DNA from: Marivita sp003149565
GTDB taxonomy: Bacteria; Pseudomonadota; Alphaproteobacteria; Rhodobacterales; Rhodobacteraceae
Reading direction: 5' to 3' (one strand)
DNA: 64,000 nt
Assembly (NCBI RefSeq): GCF_965216415.1
Contig: NZ_CBDCFU010000002.1
Positions 40,952-49,813 of the stretch are shown here, piece by piece. Numbering within the stretch: position 1 is the stretch's first letter; every line of letters starts with the position of its first letter. The position numbers and the translations under genes are program-made. The notes below the pieces were generated by a model, which saw only the letters and a program-made list of their open reading frames with translations, searched no databases and had not been told where the DNA came from.

Positions 40952-42529
40952 CTATGCGAGCTCGCCAGCCAAGCCGCTGCGGATCAACCCGACCGTTTCA
41001 TCAACACCATACAGCGCGATGAAACCGCCGAAGCGCGGTCCTTGGGATTGCCCCAATAGCACCTCGTAAAGCGCCTTGAACCAGTCGCGGAGCGGATCGA
41101 ACCCATGATCCTTGCCAACAGAAAACACGATGGTTTGCAGCGTCTCGTCATCGGTCGGTCCGTCATGCGCCTCAAGCCGGGACGCCAGATCTTCCATGGC
41201 TGCACGTTCCTTTTCGTCCGGTGCACGGTAGGTTTTGGTGGGCTTCACGAAGTCCTCGTAATAGCGCACGGCAAAACCTGCAGCTTGATCCAGATCAGGA
41301 TGCGTTTCCGGCGTGGCCTCGGGCGCATAGCGCTTGATGAAGCCCCACATCGCGTCTTTGTCTTCGGCCCCTGCGGCGGAGGCGAGGTTCAGCAACATCG
41401 AGAACGGCACGACCATGTGCGACTCGGGCACATCCCCGGAATGGATATGCCATACCGGGTTGTTTGCCTGCGCCTTGGCGTCTTGCGTCGGGTAGGCGCG
41501 AAGCTGCTGGTGGTATTCATCAACCGCCTTGGGGATCACGTCGAAATGCATCCGCTTGGCCGTCTTGGGCTTGAGATACATGAAATACGACAACGATTCC
41601 GTGCTGGCATAGGTCAGCCATTCGTCGATAGAGATGCCGTTGCCGGAGGATTTGGAAATCTTCTGGCCCTTTTCGTCGAGGAACAGCTCGTAGCTGAAAT
41701 GCTCGGGCTTGCGGCCGCCGAGGATCTCGCAGATCCGGTCGTAGATCGCGGTGTTGGTCGCGTGCTCCTTGCCGTACATCTCAAAGTCGACATCGAGCGC
41801 AGCCCAGCGGGCGCCGAAATCGGGCTTCCACTGGAGCTTCACGTTGCCGCCGGTGACGGGCAACGTCCATTCGCGCCCGTCCTCGTCGTCGAAGGTGACG
41901 GTGTAGTCGGTGGCGTTCACCTCTTTCATCGGCACGTAGAGAACGCGGCCGGTTTCGGGGTGGATCGGCAGAAAGATCGAATAGGTCTCGCGCCGCTCCT
42001 CGCGGAGCGATTTGAGCATCACGGCCATGATCTCGTCGTAGCGCTCGACCGCGCGCTTGAGCGTCTCGTCGAACCGCCCGGAGCGGTAGAACTCGCGCGC
42101 CGAGTAGAATTCGTATTCGAAGCCGAAGGTGTCGAGGAAGCGCCGCAGCATGGCGTTGTTGTGGTGGCCGAAGCTCTCGTGCGTGCCGAAGGGGTCCGGC
42201 ACGTCGGTCAGCGGCTTGTGCATGTGCTCGGCCAGCATCACCTGCTGGGGCACGTTGCCCGGCACCTTCCGCATCCCGTCAAGGTCGTCGGAGAAGCAGA
42301 TCAGCTTTGTCGGGATGTCCGAGATCACCTCGAAGGCGCGGCGGATCATCGTGGTCCGCAGCACCTCGCCGAAGGTCCCGATATGCGGCAGACCAGACGG
42401 GCCATAGCCCGTCTCGAACAGAACGTAGCCTTTTTCGGGTGGCGCGGCCTCGTAGCGTTTGAGCAGTCGGCGCGCCTCTTCAAAGGGCCAGGCCTTTGAG
42501 GTCATTGCAGCTTCGCGCATATCGGACAT
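40952..42529 (-). CDS. lysK: Lysyl-tRNA synthetase, class I
   Basis: 525 residues. Class I signature as PHIGTFGE (HIGH variant) near residue 50 and KISKSSGNG (KMSKS) in the middle, unlike the class II enzyme of most bacteria. Charges tRNA-Lys. Alphaproteobacteria typically carry this archaeal-type enzyme, so it is expected here. In-frame ATGs at 42520 and 42505 are alternative starts; the ribosome site is weak for all. The region between about 41.9 and 42.4 kb looks especially GC-rich. Confidence 0.96.
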   Translation of the reverse strand: MSDMREAAMTSKAWPFEEARRLLKRYEAAPPEKGYVLFETGYGPSGLPHIGTFGEVLRTTMIRRAFEVISDIPTKLICFSDDLDGMRKVPGNVPQQVMLAEHMHKPLTDVPDPFGTHESFGHHNNAMLRRFLDTFGFEYEFYSAREFYRSGRFDETLKRAVERYDEIMAVMLKSLREERRETYSIFLPIHPETGRVLYVPMKEVNATDYTVTFDDEDGREWTLPVTGGNVKLQWKPDFGARWAALDVDFEMYGKEHATNTAIYDRICEILGGRKPEHFSYELFLDEKGQKISKSSGNGISIDEWLTYASTESLSYFMYLKPKTAKRMHFDVIPKAVDEYHQQLRAYPTQDAKAQANNPVWHIHSGDVPESHMVVPFSMLLNLASAAGAEDKDAMWGFIKRYAPEATPETHPDLDQAAGFAVRYYEDFVKPTKTYRAPDEKERAAMEDLASRLEAHDGPTDDETLQTIVFSVGKDHGFDPLRDWFKALYEVLLGQSQGPRFGGFIALYGVDETVGLIRSGLAGELA

Positions 42530-42655
42530 TGCTCATTTACTCCGGATGGTCGCCGCACGGAATTGTACGGGCGTTCAAAGGGCACTCCCTATTGCGGGGG
42601 CGCGGGCGGGTCAATAAGTTGGACATCAAACACACGTTCCAGAAAGCGATAGCCT

Positions 42656-43081
42656 GTGCCAGATATTGATCCCCACCCCCTCAGCCCGCAGGATTGTCTT
42701 GTTGCGCTCATGATCGCGGTCTCTGCGTCCGATGAAAGCATCCGCACGGCAGAACTGGTGAAGATCCAGTCAGCGGTCAACAACCTGCCGATCTTTGGCG
42801 AATACGACGAAGCGCGCATTCCCGATATGTCCGCACTGGTGTTCGACCTGTTTGAACAAGAGGACGGGTTGGATGCGTTGTTCGGTCTGATCCGCGACAA
42901 CTTGCCGGAACGGTTGTTCGAAACCGCGTACGCGCTGGCCTGTGATGTTGCGGCCGCCGACGGCACGCTGCGGGAGGGCGAATTGCGCCTGCTGGAAGAG
43001 ATCCGCTACGAGCTTGATCTGGACCGGCTGCACGCCGCAGCAATTGAGCGTGGGTCGCGGGCGCGGCATTTGCGGATGTAA
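42656..43081 (+). CDS. TerB-like protein
   Basis: 141 residues from a GTG start at 42656 (no ATG fits). All-helical, with AVSASDESIRTAELVKIQSAVNNL and the acidic loop VAAADGTLREGELRLLEEI, which is the TerB/DjlA-type (DxxxxxxE) metal-binding helical repeat. TerB proteins belong to tellurite and stress systems, but no other ter genes are near, so this is a stand-alone TerB domain. Role unknown. Divergent from lysK. Confidence 0.82.
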   Translation: MPDIDPHPLSPQDCLVALMIAVSASDESIRTAELVKIQSAVNNLPIFGEYDEARIPDMSALVFDLFEQEDGLDALFGLIRDNLPERLFETAYALACDVAAADGTLREGELRLLEEIRYELDLDRLHAAAIERGSRARHLRM

Positions 43082-43194
43082 CCCATTTAATTGCATCTCT
43101 TTTTCGATGCCGCCGTGATAATTTGACCAAATGGTAAAATTTTTACTTCACGGTTTTGAGTGCGACCGCGGCGACCGACAGGGATTAATTCTGC

Positions 43195-43733
43195 GCATCA
43201 AACAATGCCCAGTTTCCCGACGGCGTCTGGAAGGCCGAGAACGAGCCCCCTGCCTAAGGTATTCTTGACGGCGATATCGAGCCCTGGTCCGTGACCGTCG
43301 TGAAGAGGGTCAAAGGTGGTCTGTGGGTCCGGCAGGTTCGGACAGGGCAGGACTGGGACATCAAGAACGGCTACATGGAACCGGGCAGCGGCACGTTGCT
43401 CCATGATCACGAATGCGCTTCGGACAATCTCGCCCGGCACTGTGTCGTACGGTTCAAACAACTGGCGGATGGCACGGGTTGATGGTGCGGCCCGCGCAAA
43501 CGCGGCTCGTATGTTTGAAATCAGCACCCCTGCCCTGATGATGTCCATAAGGCCATCGCACAGATCATCTCTGAAGAAGAAGCGGTCATGGACTCAATGT
43601 CGGCGGGTCAGGACCTTCACGAACTGGCCGAGTCGGTTGCAGCCTTTCGAAAGACGCTCGACGAACTCAAAAGCGTCTATGAGGACGCACGACGCAATGG
43701 CGCTGACCTGCCACTCTACGGGAATCTTGTGCT
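43195..43733 (+). pseudogene. Probable decayed gene on the plus strand
   Basis: No intact gene fits 43082-43733. On the plus strand, one frame reads protein-like from 43198 (NNAQFPDGVWKAENEPP), hits TAA at 43255, and resumes (DGDIEPWSVTVVKR ... RHCVVRFKQLADG) to TGA at 43480. The sense moves to another frame (RVDGAARANAARMFEIST) and returns to the first (DDVHKAIAQIISEEEAV, AGQDLHELAESVAAFRKTL) up to the convergent thioesterase. Codon use in these pieces looks like neighbouring genes. The alternative is a minus-strand frame (43198-43548) that looks less protein-like. Family not recognised. Confidence 0.4.
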
Positions 43734-44165
43734 TCAACCAGCGGTGCGTTTCGGCGGGATCGAGTATGTGAGCGTGGCACGCGCCACCGGGTCAGGCATG
43801 CCATCTGAATAAAGCAGCACATCCGTGACACTCAGTGCGCGTCCCAGCTTGAGCACCTTGGCATGCGCGAGCACATCTGCGCCCGCAACCGGTTTGCGCA
43901 TGAAATCAATCGAGCAATTCGTGGTCACCGCCAGCGCCTCTTTTCCGATCCGCGCCATCGTAGCGACATAGGCTGCAACATCGGCAAGGCTGAACATGGC
44001 CGGTCCGGAGACGGTGCCACCCGGACGCAGATGCTGATCGCTCGCGTGCAACCGCATGACCAAAAGGTTGTCGTCCAATTGGTCGATGCCGAACATGCCT
44101 TTGACCTGCGGAAACACCTCATCCAGAAACGCTTCCATTTCCTGCGCCGGAACTTTGAGCGCCAT
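43734..44165 (-). CDS. PaaI-type hotdog thioesterase
   Basis: 143 residues. PGGTVSGPAMFSLADVAAYVA is the hotdog central helix; the usual HGG is replaced by SGP, and an Asp in LADVA may be the catalytic acid. Cytosolic acyl-CoA thioesterase by family. Divergent from the enoyl-CoA hydratase-like gene at 44222 with 56 bases between, so the two may serve one acyl-CoA route. Substrate unknown. Confidence 0.85.
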   Translation of the reverse strand: MALKVPAQEMEAFLDEVFPQVKGMFGIDQLDDNLLVMRLHASDQHLRPGGTVSGPAMFSLADVAAYVATMARIGKEALAVTTNCSIDFMRKPVAGADVLAHAKVLKLGRALSVTDVLLYSDGMPDPVARATLTYSIPPKRTAG

Positions 44166-44221
44166 GCTTTCCTCCCCTGCTCTGAACCATTACACTTGCC
44201 GCAACTCACTGGGAGAACAAG

Positions 44222-45007
44222 ATGAAAATCCTTGAACGTCACGACACCGATGCTGTTTGCCATCTGCACCTGAATGCGCCGGAAAGACTGAACGCGTTGT
44301 CGGACGAAATGCTGGCTGCACTGCAAGAACAGATCGACGCGTTGCAGACCGACACGTCGGTGCGTGTGGTAGTGATCTCGGGCGCAGGCAAGGCGTTCTG
44401 CGCGGGCCATGACCTGAAACAGATGACGGCAGGACGACAGGCCGAAGATGGCGGCAAAGCGTATTTCAAGGATCTCTTTGACCGTTGCGCCAAGGTGATG
44501 ACAGGCGTGCAGCGCCTGCCGCAGCCGGTGATAGCACAGGTGCATGGCATAGCGACTGCTGCAGGGTGCCAGTTGGTGGCGTCCTGTGACATGGCCGTGG
44601 CCGCCGAAGGCACCCGGTTCGGCGTCAATGGGGTGAATATCGGTCTGTTCTGCTCGACACCAATGGTGGCACTGTCGCGAAACATCCCGCGCAAGCAGGC
44701 GTTCGAAATGTTGGTGACCGGTCAATTCATCAATGCAGACCGCGCCGAGGTCTTGGGCCTGATCAACAAAGTTGTTCCAGAAGCAGAATTGGCAGACACC
44801 ACGCGCGAGATGGCACAGCTGGTCGCGAGCAAGTTGGGCGCGGCGGTCAAAGTTGGAAAGCACGCGTTTTACGAACAGGTCCAAATGGGTCTGGACGACG
44901 CCTATGCCTATACGGGCCAGGTGATGGTCGAGAACATGCTATACCGCGATACCGAGGAAGGCATCGCGGCGTTTCTGGAAAAGCGCCCGCCCGAGTGGTC
45001 GCAGTAA
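44222..45007 (+). CDS. Enoyl-CoA hydratase family protein without the usual catalytic acids
   Basis: 261 residues, crotonase fold: oxyanion loop GKAFCAGHDLKQM and second loop GIATAAGCQLVASCDM are clear, so CoA binding should be intact. The two glutamates of true hydratases are not found: the first position reads Gln in GCQLVA and the second is Asn in VNGVNIGLFCST. This resembles the ECHDC3 group, whose activity is uncertain. It may be an isomerase, thioesterase or non-catalytic protein. Followed by nadD, 17 bases on. Confidence 0.88.
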   Translation: MKILERHDTDAVCHLHLNAPERLNALSDEMLAALQEQIDALQTDTSVRVVVISGAGKAFCAGHDLKQMTAGRQAEDGGKAYFKDLFDRCAKVMTGVQRLPQPVIAQVHGIATAAGCQLVASCDMAVAAEGTRFGVNGVNIGLFCSTPMVALSRNIPRKQAFEMLVTGQFINADRAEVLGLINKVVPEAELADTTREMAQLVASKLGAAVKVGKHAFYEQVQMGLDDAYAYTGQVMVENMLYRDTEEGIAAFLEKRPPEWSQ

Positions 45008-45024
45008 CTTGGCAAACCCCTAGA

Positions 45025-45636
45025 ATGTTCTTACCGCCCGGACTGCGCGTGGGTCTGCTTGGTGGGTCGTTCGACCCAGCCCACGCGGGCCATGTTCATC
45101 TGACACGTGTCGCCATGAGGCGCTTTCGGTTGGATCGTGTGATCTGGCTTGTCTCCCCGGGCAACCCGTTGAAAGAGCGCGGTCCTGCGCCGCTGGACGC
45201 CCGTCTTGCACGCGCGGCAGAGGTCATAAGTGATCCGCACGTGATCATCAGCGATTTCGAAGCGCAGATTGGAACGGCTTATACCGCCGAAACCATCGAC
45301 GCGCTTCAGGCACGCCATCCGGGCGTGCGCTTTGTATGGCTGATGGGCGCAGACAATCTGCAGCAGTTTCACAGATGGCAGCGCTGGCAACACATTCTGG
45401 AAGCGCTGCCGCTGGGCATTCTCGCCCGCCCCGGTTGGCGACAGGCCGGATTGAACGCGCGCACTGCCCGGCAATTCAGGCACGCCCGTCTGCCCGAGAG
45501 CGCCTCATATCTCTTGGCCGATCAAGACCCGCCCGCGTGGTGTTTCGTCAACATGCCTATGATGCCGGTCAGTTCGACAGAATTGCGGGCACAGGGCAAC
45601 TGGATGCCGGGAACCACGACAGGATCATCAGGCTGA
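45025..45636 (+). CDS. nadD: Nicotinate-nucleotide adenylyltransferase
   Basis: 203 residues from ATG 45025. N-terminal nucleotidyl-transferase loop GLLGGSFDPAHAGHVHL (the GxFDPxHxGH motif), WLMGADNLQQFHRW for nucleotide binding, and C-terminal MMPVSSTELR (the ISST/SSTE motif). Adenylates nicotinate mononucleotide to deamido-NAD in the cytosol. Not followed by rsfS here, unlike many genomes; the next gene is dacB. Confidence 0.95.
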   Translation: MFLPPGLRVGLLGGSFDPAHAGHVHLTRVAMRRFRLDRVIWLVSPGNPLKERGPAPLDARLARAAEVISDPHVIISDFEAQIGTAYTAETIDALQARHPGVRFVWLMGADNLQQFHRWQRWQHILEALPLGILARPGWRQAGLNARTARQFRHARLPESASYLLADQDPPAWCFVNMPMMPVSSTELRAQGNWMPGTTTGSSG

Positions 45637-45712
45637 CCCTATCTTGAAATGGCGCAAAGTTCACCAAACCGTGTCCTTGTCACACGTCGAACTCTGAGGT
45701 TACATCCGCCTC

Positions 45713-47221
45713 ATGACACGGGAGGTTTCACGTCGAGCGCTTTTGGGCGGACTGGCTGCGATCACAGTCGCACCATCGGCTTTTGCGCAAACCGCACAGG
45801 CGCCGATGTCGTCTCTGCGCCCAACGGCCCGCACTGGCGAGCTTCTCAAGACATATCAGCCACCATTGAGCGAGTTGGTCTCTCAGGCAGGACTCGCGGG
45901 CAAAACCAGTGTGCAGGTGGCCGATGTGAAAACAGGGCTGGTCCTGGAATCGCACAATCCTTTGCGGGCCCTGCCACCGGCAAGCGTCGCAAAGGCGCTG
46001 ACCGCATGCTATGCGCTGGACGTACTTGGGCCGGGATACCATTTCGAAACCCGTGTCCTGACGACTGCACCTGTCGTGAACGGCAGGATCGACGGGGACC
46101 TGATCCTGGCGGGCGGCGGCGATCCGACGCTTGATACTGATGCGGTTTCAGAAATCGCCAAACGCCTGCGCGAAGAGGTGGGTGTGACCGAGGTCACCGG
46201 GCGGTTCCTCGTCTGGGGCGGCGCGTTGCCATCTCTCAATGGCATCGATAGCGAACAACCCTACCAAGTGGGGTACAATCCGGGAATCTCGGGGCTGAAC
46301 CTGAACTTCAATCGTGTTCATTTCGAATGGAAGCGGGCGAGCAATGGGTACAATGTGACGATGGATGCCCGCTCGGCCACGCTCCGCCCGGAAGTGCGTG
46401 CCGCCCGGATGCGGATTGAGGCGCGAAATTATCCAATCTACACCTACACCGATGGCGGCGCGTTTGACGATTGGACCGTGGCGCGCAGTGCTTTGGGGCG
46501 GAATGGCGCGCGGTGGCTGCCGGTACGCAAACCGGCGCGATATGCAGCCGAAGTGTTTCAGATCCTCGCACGGTCGAATGGTATTGTCCTGAAAACGCCC
46601 GAATTGATCGACACGCTTCCGGCAGGGGCCACGACGATCCTGTCGCATGAGAGCGCACCACTCAGGGTTATCCTGCGCGATATGCTCAGGTATTCCACAA
46701 ATATCACAGCTGAATGCGTCGGCATGACAGCCACGACAGCGCGAGGTGGCCCGATCACAAGCCTCAAGGCGTCAGCGGATGCGATGAACTTGTGGGCCAA
46801 GGATACGCTTGGCATGAATTCTGTCGCGCTCGAGGATCATTCAGGCTTGGGCGATGATAGCCGCGTATCTGCGCGGGACATGGTCAAGGCGCTGATTGCG
46901 GCGCGAAAAACAATGGGAATCAAGGCGTTGCTCAAGCAACACCCATTGCGCACTGAAGATCGCAGGATCATCGAAAATCATCCCGTCACCGTTCATGCCA
47001 AAACGGGCACATTGAATTTCGTCAGTGGATTGGGCGGGTTTATCGATCTGCCAGACGGGACAGAACTGGCCTTTGCCTGTTTCTCGGCCGATTTGCAGCG
47101 TCGTGACGCGCTGAGCCGGGAAGAACGCGAACGCCCGCCGGGCGGCAAGCGCTATGCGGTGTCAGCGCGCAAGCTCCAGCAACGCCTGCTGGCGCGCTGG
47201 GGCATCCTGTATAACGGGTGA
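45713..47221 (+). CDS. dacB: D-alanyl-D-alanine carboxypeptidase/endopeptidase (PBP4 type)
   Basis: 502 residues with an N-terminal export signal bearing a twin-arginine-like SRRALLGGL. Serine-peptidase S13 motifs: S91-V-A-K94 in PPASVAKAL, SxN in YSTNITAE, and KTG in VHAKTGTLNF. A large insertion sits between the first two motifs, as in PBP4. Trims or cuts peptidoglycan cross-links in the periplasm. The stop overlaps the start of a strong hairpin that terminates the convergent gene. Confidence 0.95.
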   Translation: MTREVSRRALLGGLAAITVAPSAFAQTAQAPMSSLRPTARTGELLKTYQPPLSELVSQAGLAGKTSVQVADVKTGLVLESHNPLRALPPASVAKALTACYALDVLGPGYHFETRVLTTAPVVNGRIDGDLILAGGGDPTLDTDAVSEIAKRLREEVGVTEVTGRFLVWGGALPSLNGIDSEQPYQVGYNPGISGLNLNFNRVHFEWKRASNGYNVTMDARSATLRPEVRAARMRIEARNYPIYTYTDGGAFDDWTVARSALGRNGARWLPVRKPARYAAEVFQILARSNGIVLKTPELIDTLPAGATTILSHESAPLRVILRDMLRYSTNITAECVGMTATTARGGPITSLKASADAMNLWAKDTLGMNSVALEDHSGLGDDSRVSARDMVKALIAARKTMGIKALLKQHPLRTEDRRIIENHPVTVHAKTGTLNFVSGLGGFIDLPDGTELAFACFSADLQRRDALSREERERPPGGKRYAVSARKLQQRLLARWGILYNG

Positions 47222-47253
47222 AAAAAGGGGCGCAAAGCCGGTCTTTGCGCCCC
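47221..47253 (-). terminator. Rho-independent terminator of the DUF1127 gene (bidirectional stem)
   Basis: Perfect 11-base arms at 47227-47237 and 47243-47253 with loop CCGGT. On the minus strand the stem is followed by six Ts (47226-47221), so it mainly ends the DUF1127 transcript. It touches the dacB stop codon. Confidence 0.88.
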
Positions 47254-47276
47254 AGAGTTCTGCCTGACGCAGGGAT

Positions 47277-47504
47277 TTACATCAGCCAGAATTTGCGTGC
47301 CGCCTCGCGCTGCGCGGTCATCCGATCCAAACCGATATCGCGAAGCAGGTGATCATCGAGATGTTTGAGATGTCCGCGTGTGCGACGGCGTTCCGACCAT
47401 ACCGTGAGAGTCACCGCGACGCGCAACGCCACGACAGCCAGCGGCGACAGTGCGGACTGTCCACCAAGATAGGCGATCTGCGGGGCGTGGGTTGCGTGTG
47501 CCAT
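47277..47504 (-). CDS. DUF1127 small protein
   Basis: 75 residues from ATG 47504 (GAGGAG upstream). The C-terminus LKHLDDHLLRDIGLDRMTAQREAARKFW is the DUF1127 (YjiS-like) arginine-rich helix pair with the LRDIGL core. In other alphaproteobacteria such proteins take part in RNA turnover and phosphate or stress adaptation. Divergent from the MocR-type regulator and probably under its control or sharing its operators. Confidence 0.9.
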   Translation of the reverse strand: MAHATHAPQIAYLGGQSALSPLAVVALRVAVTLTVWSERRRTRGHLKHLDDHLLRDIGLDRMTAQREAARKFWLM

Positions 47505-47520
47505 GGGTGTACTCCTCAAA

Positions 47521-47628
47521 TGTATCGACACAATATAAACACATCGCGGCAAGCGTATTGCAATCGCGATACAAAAATGGATACATTGACCCAACCCCAC
47601 CTTCCAGAGAAAGATTGTGTCGGATACA
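47521..47628. promoter_or_regulatory. GATACA repeat array between DUF1127 and MocR-type genes
   Basis: The hexamer GATACA occurs at 47568-47573, 47580-47585 and 47623-47628, and inverted (TGTATC) at 47521-47526. A GTATTGC-AATC-GCGATAC inverted repeat spans 47555-47572. MocR/PdxR regulators typically bind several direct and inverted copies of a short site in their own divergent promoter. Confidence 0.55.
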
Positions 47629-49026
47629 ATTTCACCAGAGAGGATCGTTTCGCTGCCGCAGGCGGCCGACGGACCCAAATACAAACGGGTGGCCGATACA
47701 ATTCAGTCGGCGATCCGATCCGGCGATTTGCGCGCCGGAGACAAGCTTCCACCGGTGCGCGAACTGGCGTGGTCTCTCGGCATCACGCCGGGCACCGTTG
47801 CGCGCGCGTATACCTTGCTGACAGATGCCGGGCATGCCGTCGCCGAAGTGGGCCGCGGCACATTTGTGGCTGAGCGCAGCGCGCGGAAAACCGAGGCGCG
47901 TCGCGAATATGTGTCTGTTCCAATGCAGGACGGCAAACTGTCGTTGTTCAGTCCACAAGTGCCGGATCTTGGTCAGGTGGCTCTGATACAGGATGCCTTT
48001 GCTCGGATCGGAGAACATGCACCGGAACGTTTGTTGCACTACCCGACCCGTGAAGCCTACCGCCCGTTGCGGGAAGCGGCTGTGCACTGGCTGCGACACG
48101 TACCGCTGGGCCGGATCGACGAGTCGGACATTGTGATCGTGCACGGTGCGCAAAACGGTCTTTCAGTGATCCTACAAGCGATCCTGCACGGCCCGCGGCC
48201 CACCGTTCTGGTGGAGGACATGGCCTATCCCGGCTTTCGCCGAGCCGCCGATCTGCTGCGCGCGGATGTTGTCGGTTTGCCCAGCGACGAGAAAGGCATC
48301 CGCCCCGATGCTTTGGCGGAAGTGGCGCGCCGCACCGGGGCTCAAGTGCTGTGTACGTCGCCAGATGTGCACAACCCAACGCTTGTCTCCACCCCTGCCG
48401 ACCGACGCAGCGAAATTGCGGAGGTCTGCCGCGCCCTCGACCTTCAGATCATTGAGGACAATTGCTATGGCAGGACGGATGTCATTGCCCCCAGCTACCG
48501 CATCCTGATTCCCGAACGGACCTGGTACCTGGCGTCCATTTCGAAAGTTCTAACGCCGGCGCTGCGGATCGGCTTTGCAATAGCGCCGCGCGGCCGTGGA
48601 CCGGAGTTGCGCCAGATCGCGGAGCATGGTTTTTTTGGCATTGCCCAGCCCCTGGCAGAAGTCGCCGAGCGGATCCTGACCTCCCGTGAAACCGAAGAGC
48701 TTCTCAAAGCCATTCGGGAGCGCATGGCCGAGTATGTACGTGTCGCTGTCAACGCGCTTGGGGCCTACAATCTCACATGGAACGAGGACGTCCCGTTCCT
48801 CTGGCTCCCGCTTCCTCAGGGGTGGCGAGCAGCGGCTTTCTGTCGAGCCGCAGAAGAGCGCGGCATCCAAATCAGATCTGCTGACGAATTTGCACTCAGG
48901 GATGGCCGCGCACCACATGCCGTGCGCATTGCGGTGAACGCGCAAGTACCGCTCAGGCAGTTTGAAAATGCAATGTTGCAACTCCGTGACCTTCTTGGGC
49001 ACCCGCCCGAACAGATAAGTGTCTGA
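47617..49026 (+). CDS. MocR/PdxR-type GntR regulator with aminotransferase domain
   Basis: 469 residues from a GTG start. N-terminal winged HTH of GntR type (VADTIQSAIRSGDLRAGDKL, then SLGITPGTVARAYTLL), then a fold-type I aminotransferase-like domain. The PLP lysine is expected in YLASISKVLTPALRIGF. PLP-site residues are also seen in VEDMAYPGF and IIEDNCYGR. MocR proteins sense PLP, GABA, taurine or similar amines. Target is probably its own promoter and the DUF1127 gene; no transporter or transaminase is adjacent. Confidence 0.92.
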   Translation: MSDTISPERIVSLPQAADGPKYKRVADTIQSAIRSGDLRAGDKLPPVRELAWSLGITPGTVARAYTLLTDAGHAVAEVGRGTFVAERSARKTEARREYVSVPMQDGKLSLFSPQVPDLGQVALIQDAFARIGEHAPERLLHYPTREAYRPLREAAVHWLRHVPLGRIDESDIVIVHGAQNGLSVILQAILHGPRPTVLVEDMAYPGFRRAADLLRADVVGLPSDEKGIRPDALAEVARRTGAQVLCTSPDVHNPTLVSTPADRRSEIAEVCRALDLQIIEDNCYGRTDVIAPSYRILIPERTWYLASISKVLTPALRIGFAIAPRGRGPELRQIAEHGFFGIAQPLAEVAERILTSRETEELLKAIRERMAEYVRVAVNALGAYNLTWNEDVPFLWLPLPQGWRAAAFCRAAEERGIQIRSADEFALRDGRAPHAVRIAVNAQVPLRQFENAMLQLRDLLGHPPEQISV

Positions 49027-49113
49027 TTTTCCGCTGGAATGACCAAAAAATGGTCGCCTGCCCCACGTTCGGGCGCTAGGCTGAAGCAGCGACTCAGCTA
49101 CAATGAGATTTAA

Positions 49114-49638
49114 ATGGGTTTAGACATCAGCTTGGCCTTCGTAGAAACGCGGCCTGATCTCGGTGAATTGTCTGACATATTGACCGAGTATTACGCGCAG
49201 ATTCTCGAACGGTTGATGGCTGTCGGCGGCCCCAGCCTCTCAGTCGCAGACCATGTTCAATTCAGCCTCGACGAGATTGATCAATTCCTGCCGCCAAATG
49301 GGGGCATCCTGCTGGCACGCGACAGTTCTGGATATCTTCTGGGCTGCGGGTTTGTTCGAATGATTGATGACCACCGCGCAGAATTGAAGCGGCTCTACGT
49401 GCGAGACATCGCGCGCGGCTACGGGCTTGGCCGGCAGATCATCGAGATGCGCATTGAAAAAGCCAAAGAACTCGGGGCCACCACCATCGTCGCCGATACT
49501 GTGCGCGGCAACAGCTCTATGCTGGCCCTGTATGACCGCTTGGGTTTCAGCGAAACGGCACGCTATGACGGCAAAGACAATCCGGCAGCATTCGAAAAGT
49601 ATCTGGTCTACCGCAAACTTGATATATCGGAACGCTGA
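49114..49638 (+). CDS. GNAT family N-acetyltransferase
   Basis: 174 residues. Acetyl-CoA site in KRLYVRDIARGYGLGRQIIE (R-G-X-G-X-G type) and the following LGATTIVADTV strand, then LYDRLGFSETARY, all standard GNAT features. Cytosolic. It stands alone between the MocR-type gene and rplM. The acceptor cannot be named. Confidence 0.93.
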   Translation: MGLDISLAFVETRPDLGELSDILTEYYAQILERLMAVGGPSLSVADHVQFSLDEIDQFLPPNGGILLARDSSGYLLGCGFVRMIDDHRAELKRLYVRDIARGYGLGRQIIEMRIEKAKELGATTIVADTVRGNSSMLALYDRLGFSETARYDGKDNPAAFEKYLVYRKLDISER

Positions 49639-49718
49639 CTCTGTCGAAAATCGTGGGGTATCAAGATACCTTATTTTCAAATCATTGATTTAGCATCATT
49701 AATTCCGAAAGACGTCGC

Positions 49719-49746
49719 TTGACTGGCTTCTGCCAATCCTTATAAC
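49719..49746 (+). promoter_or_regulatory. Promoter of the rplM-rpsI operon
   Basis: TTGACT (49719-49724) and TATAAC (49741-49746) are 16 bases apart in an otherwise AT-rich stretch, leaving a leader of about 60 bases before the rplM ATG. Near-consensus for a housekeeping sigma factor. Confidence 0.65.
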
Positions 49747-49813
49747 CCGCGCATCGGAATATACGGGGTGCCTGCACCCTGCCTTACCAATCAAACGTCA
49801 GGGACATCCCACG

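Noticed and set aside
41105..42499. A 464-codon frame antisense to lysK.
   Set aside because: Same cause. Its product is a mix of Val, Arg, His and Gly without recognisable motifs, while lysK shows both class I signatures.
43198..43548. A 116-codon minus-strand frame in the terB-like/thioesterase gap.
   Set aside because: No ribosome site and no motif. The plus strand reads more like former coding sequence, so a decayed plus-strand gene is preferred, with low confidence.
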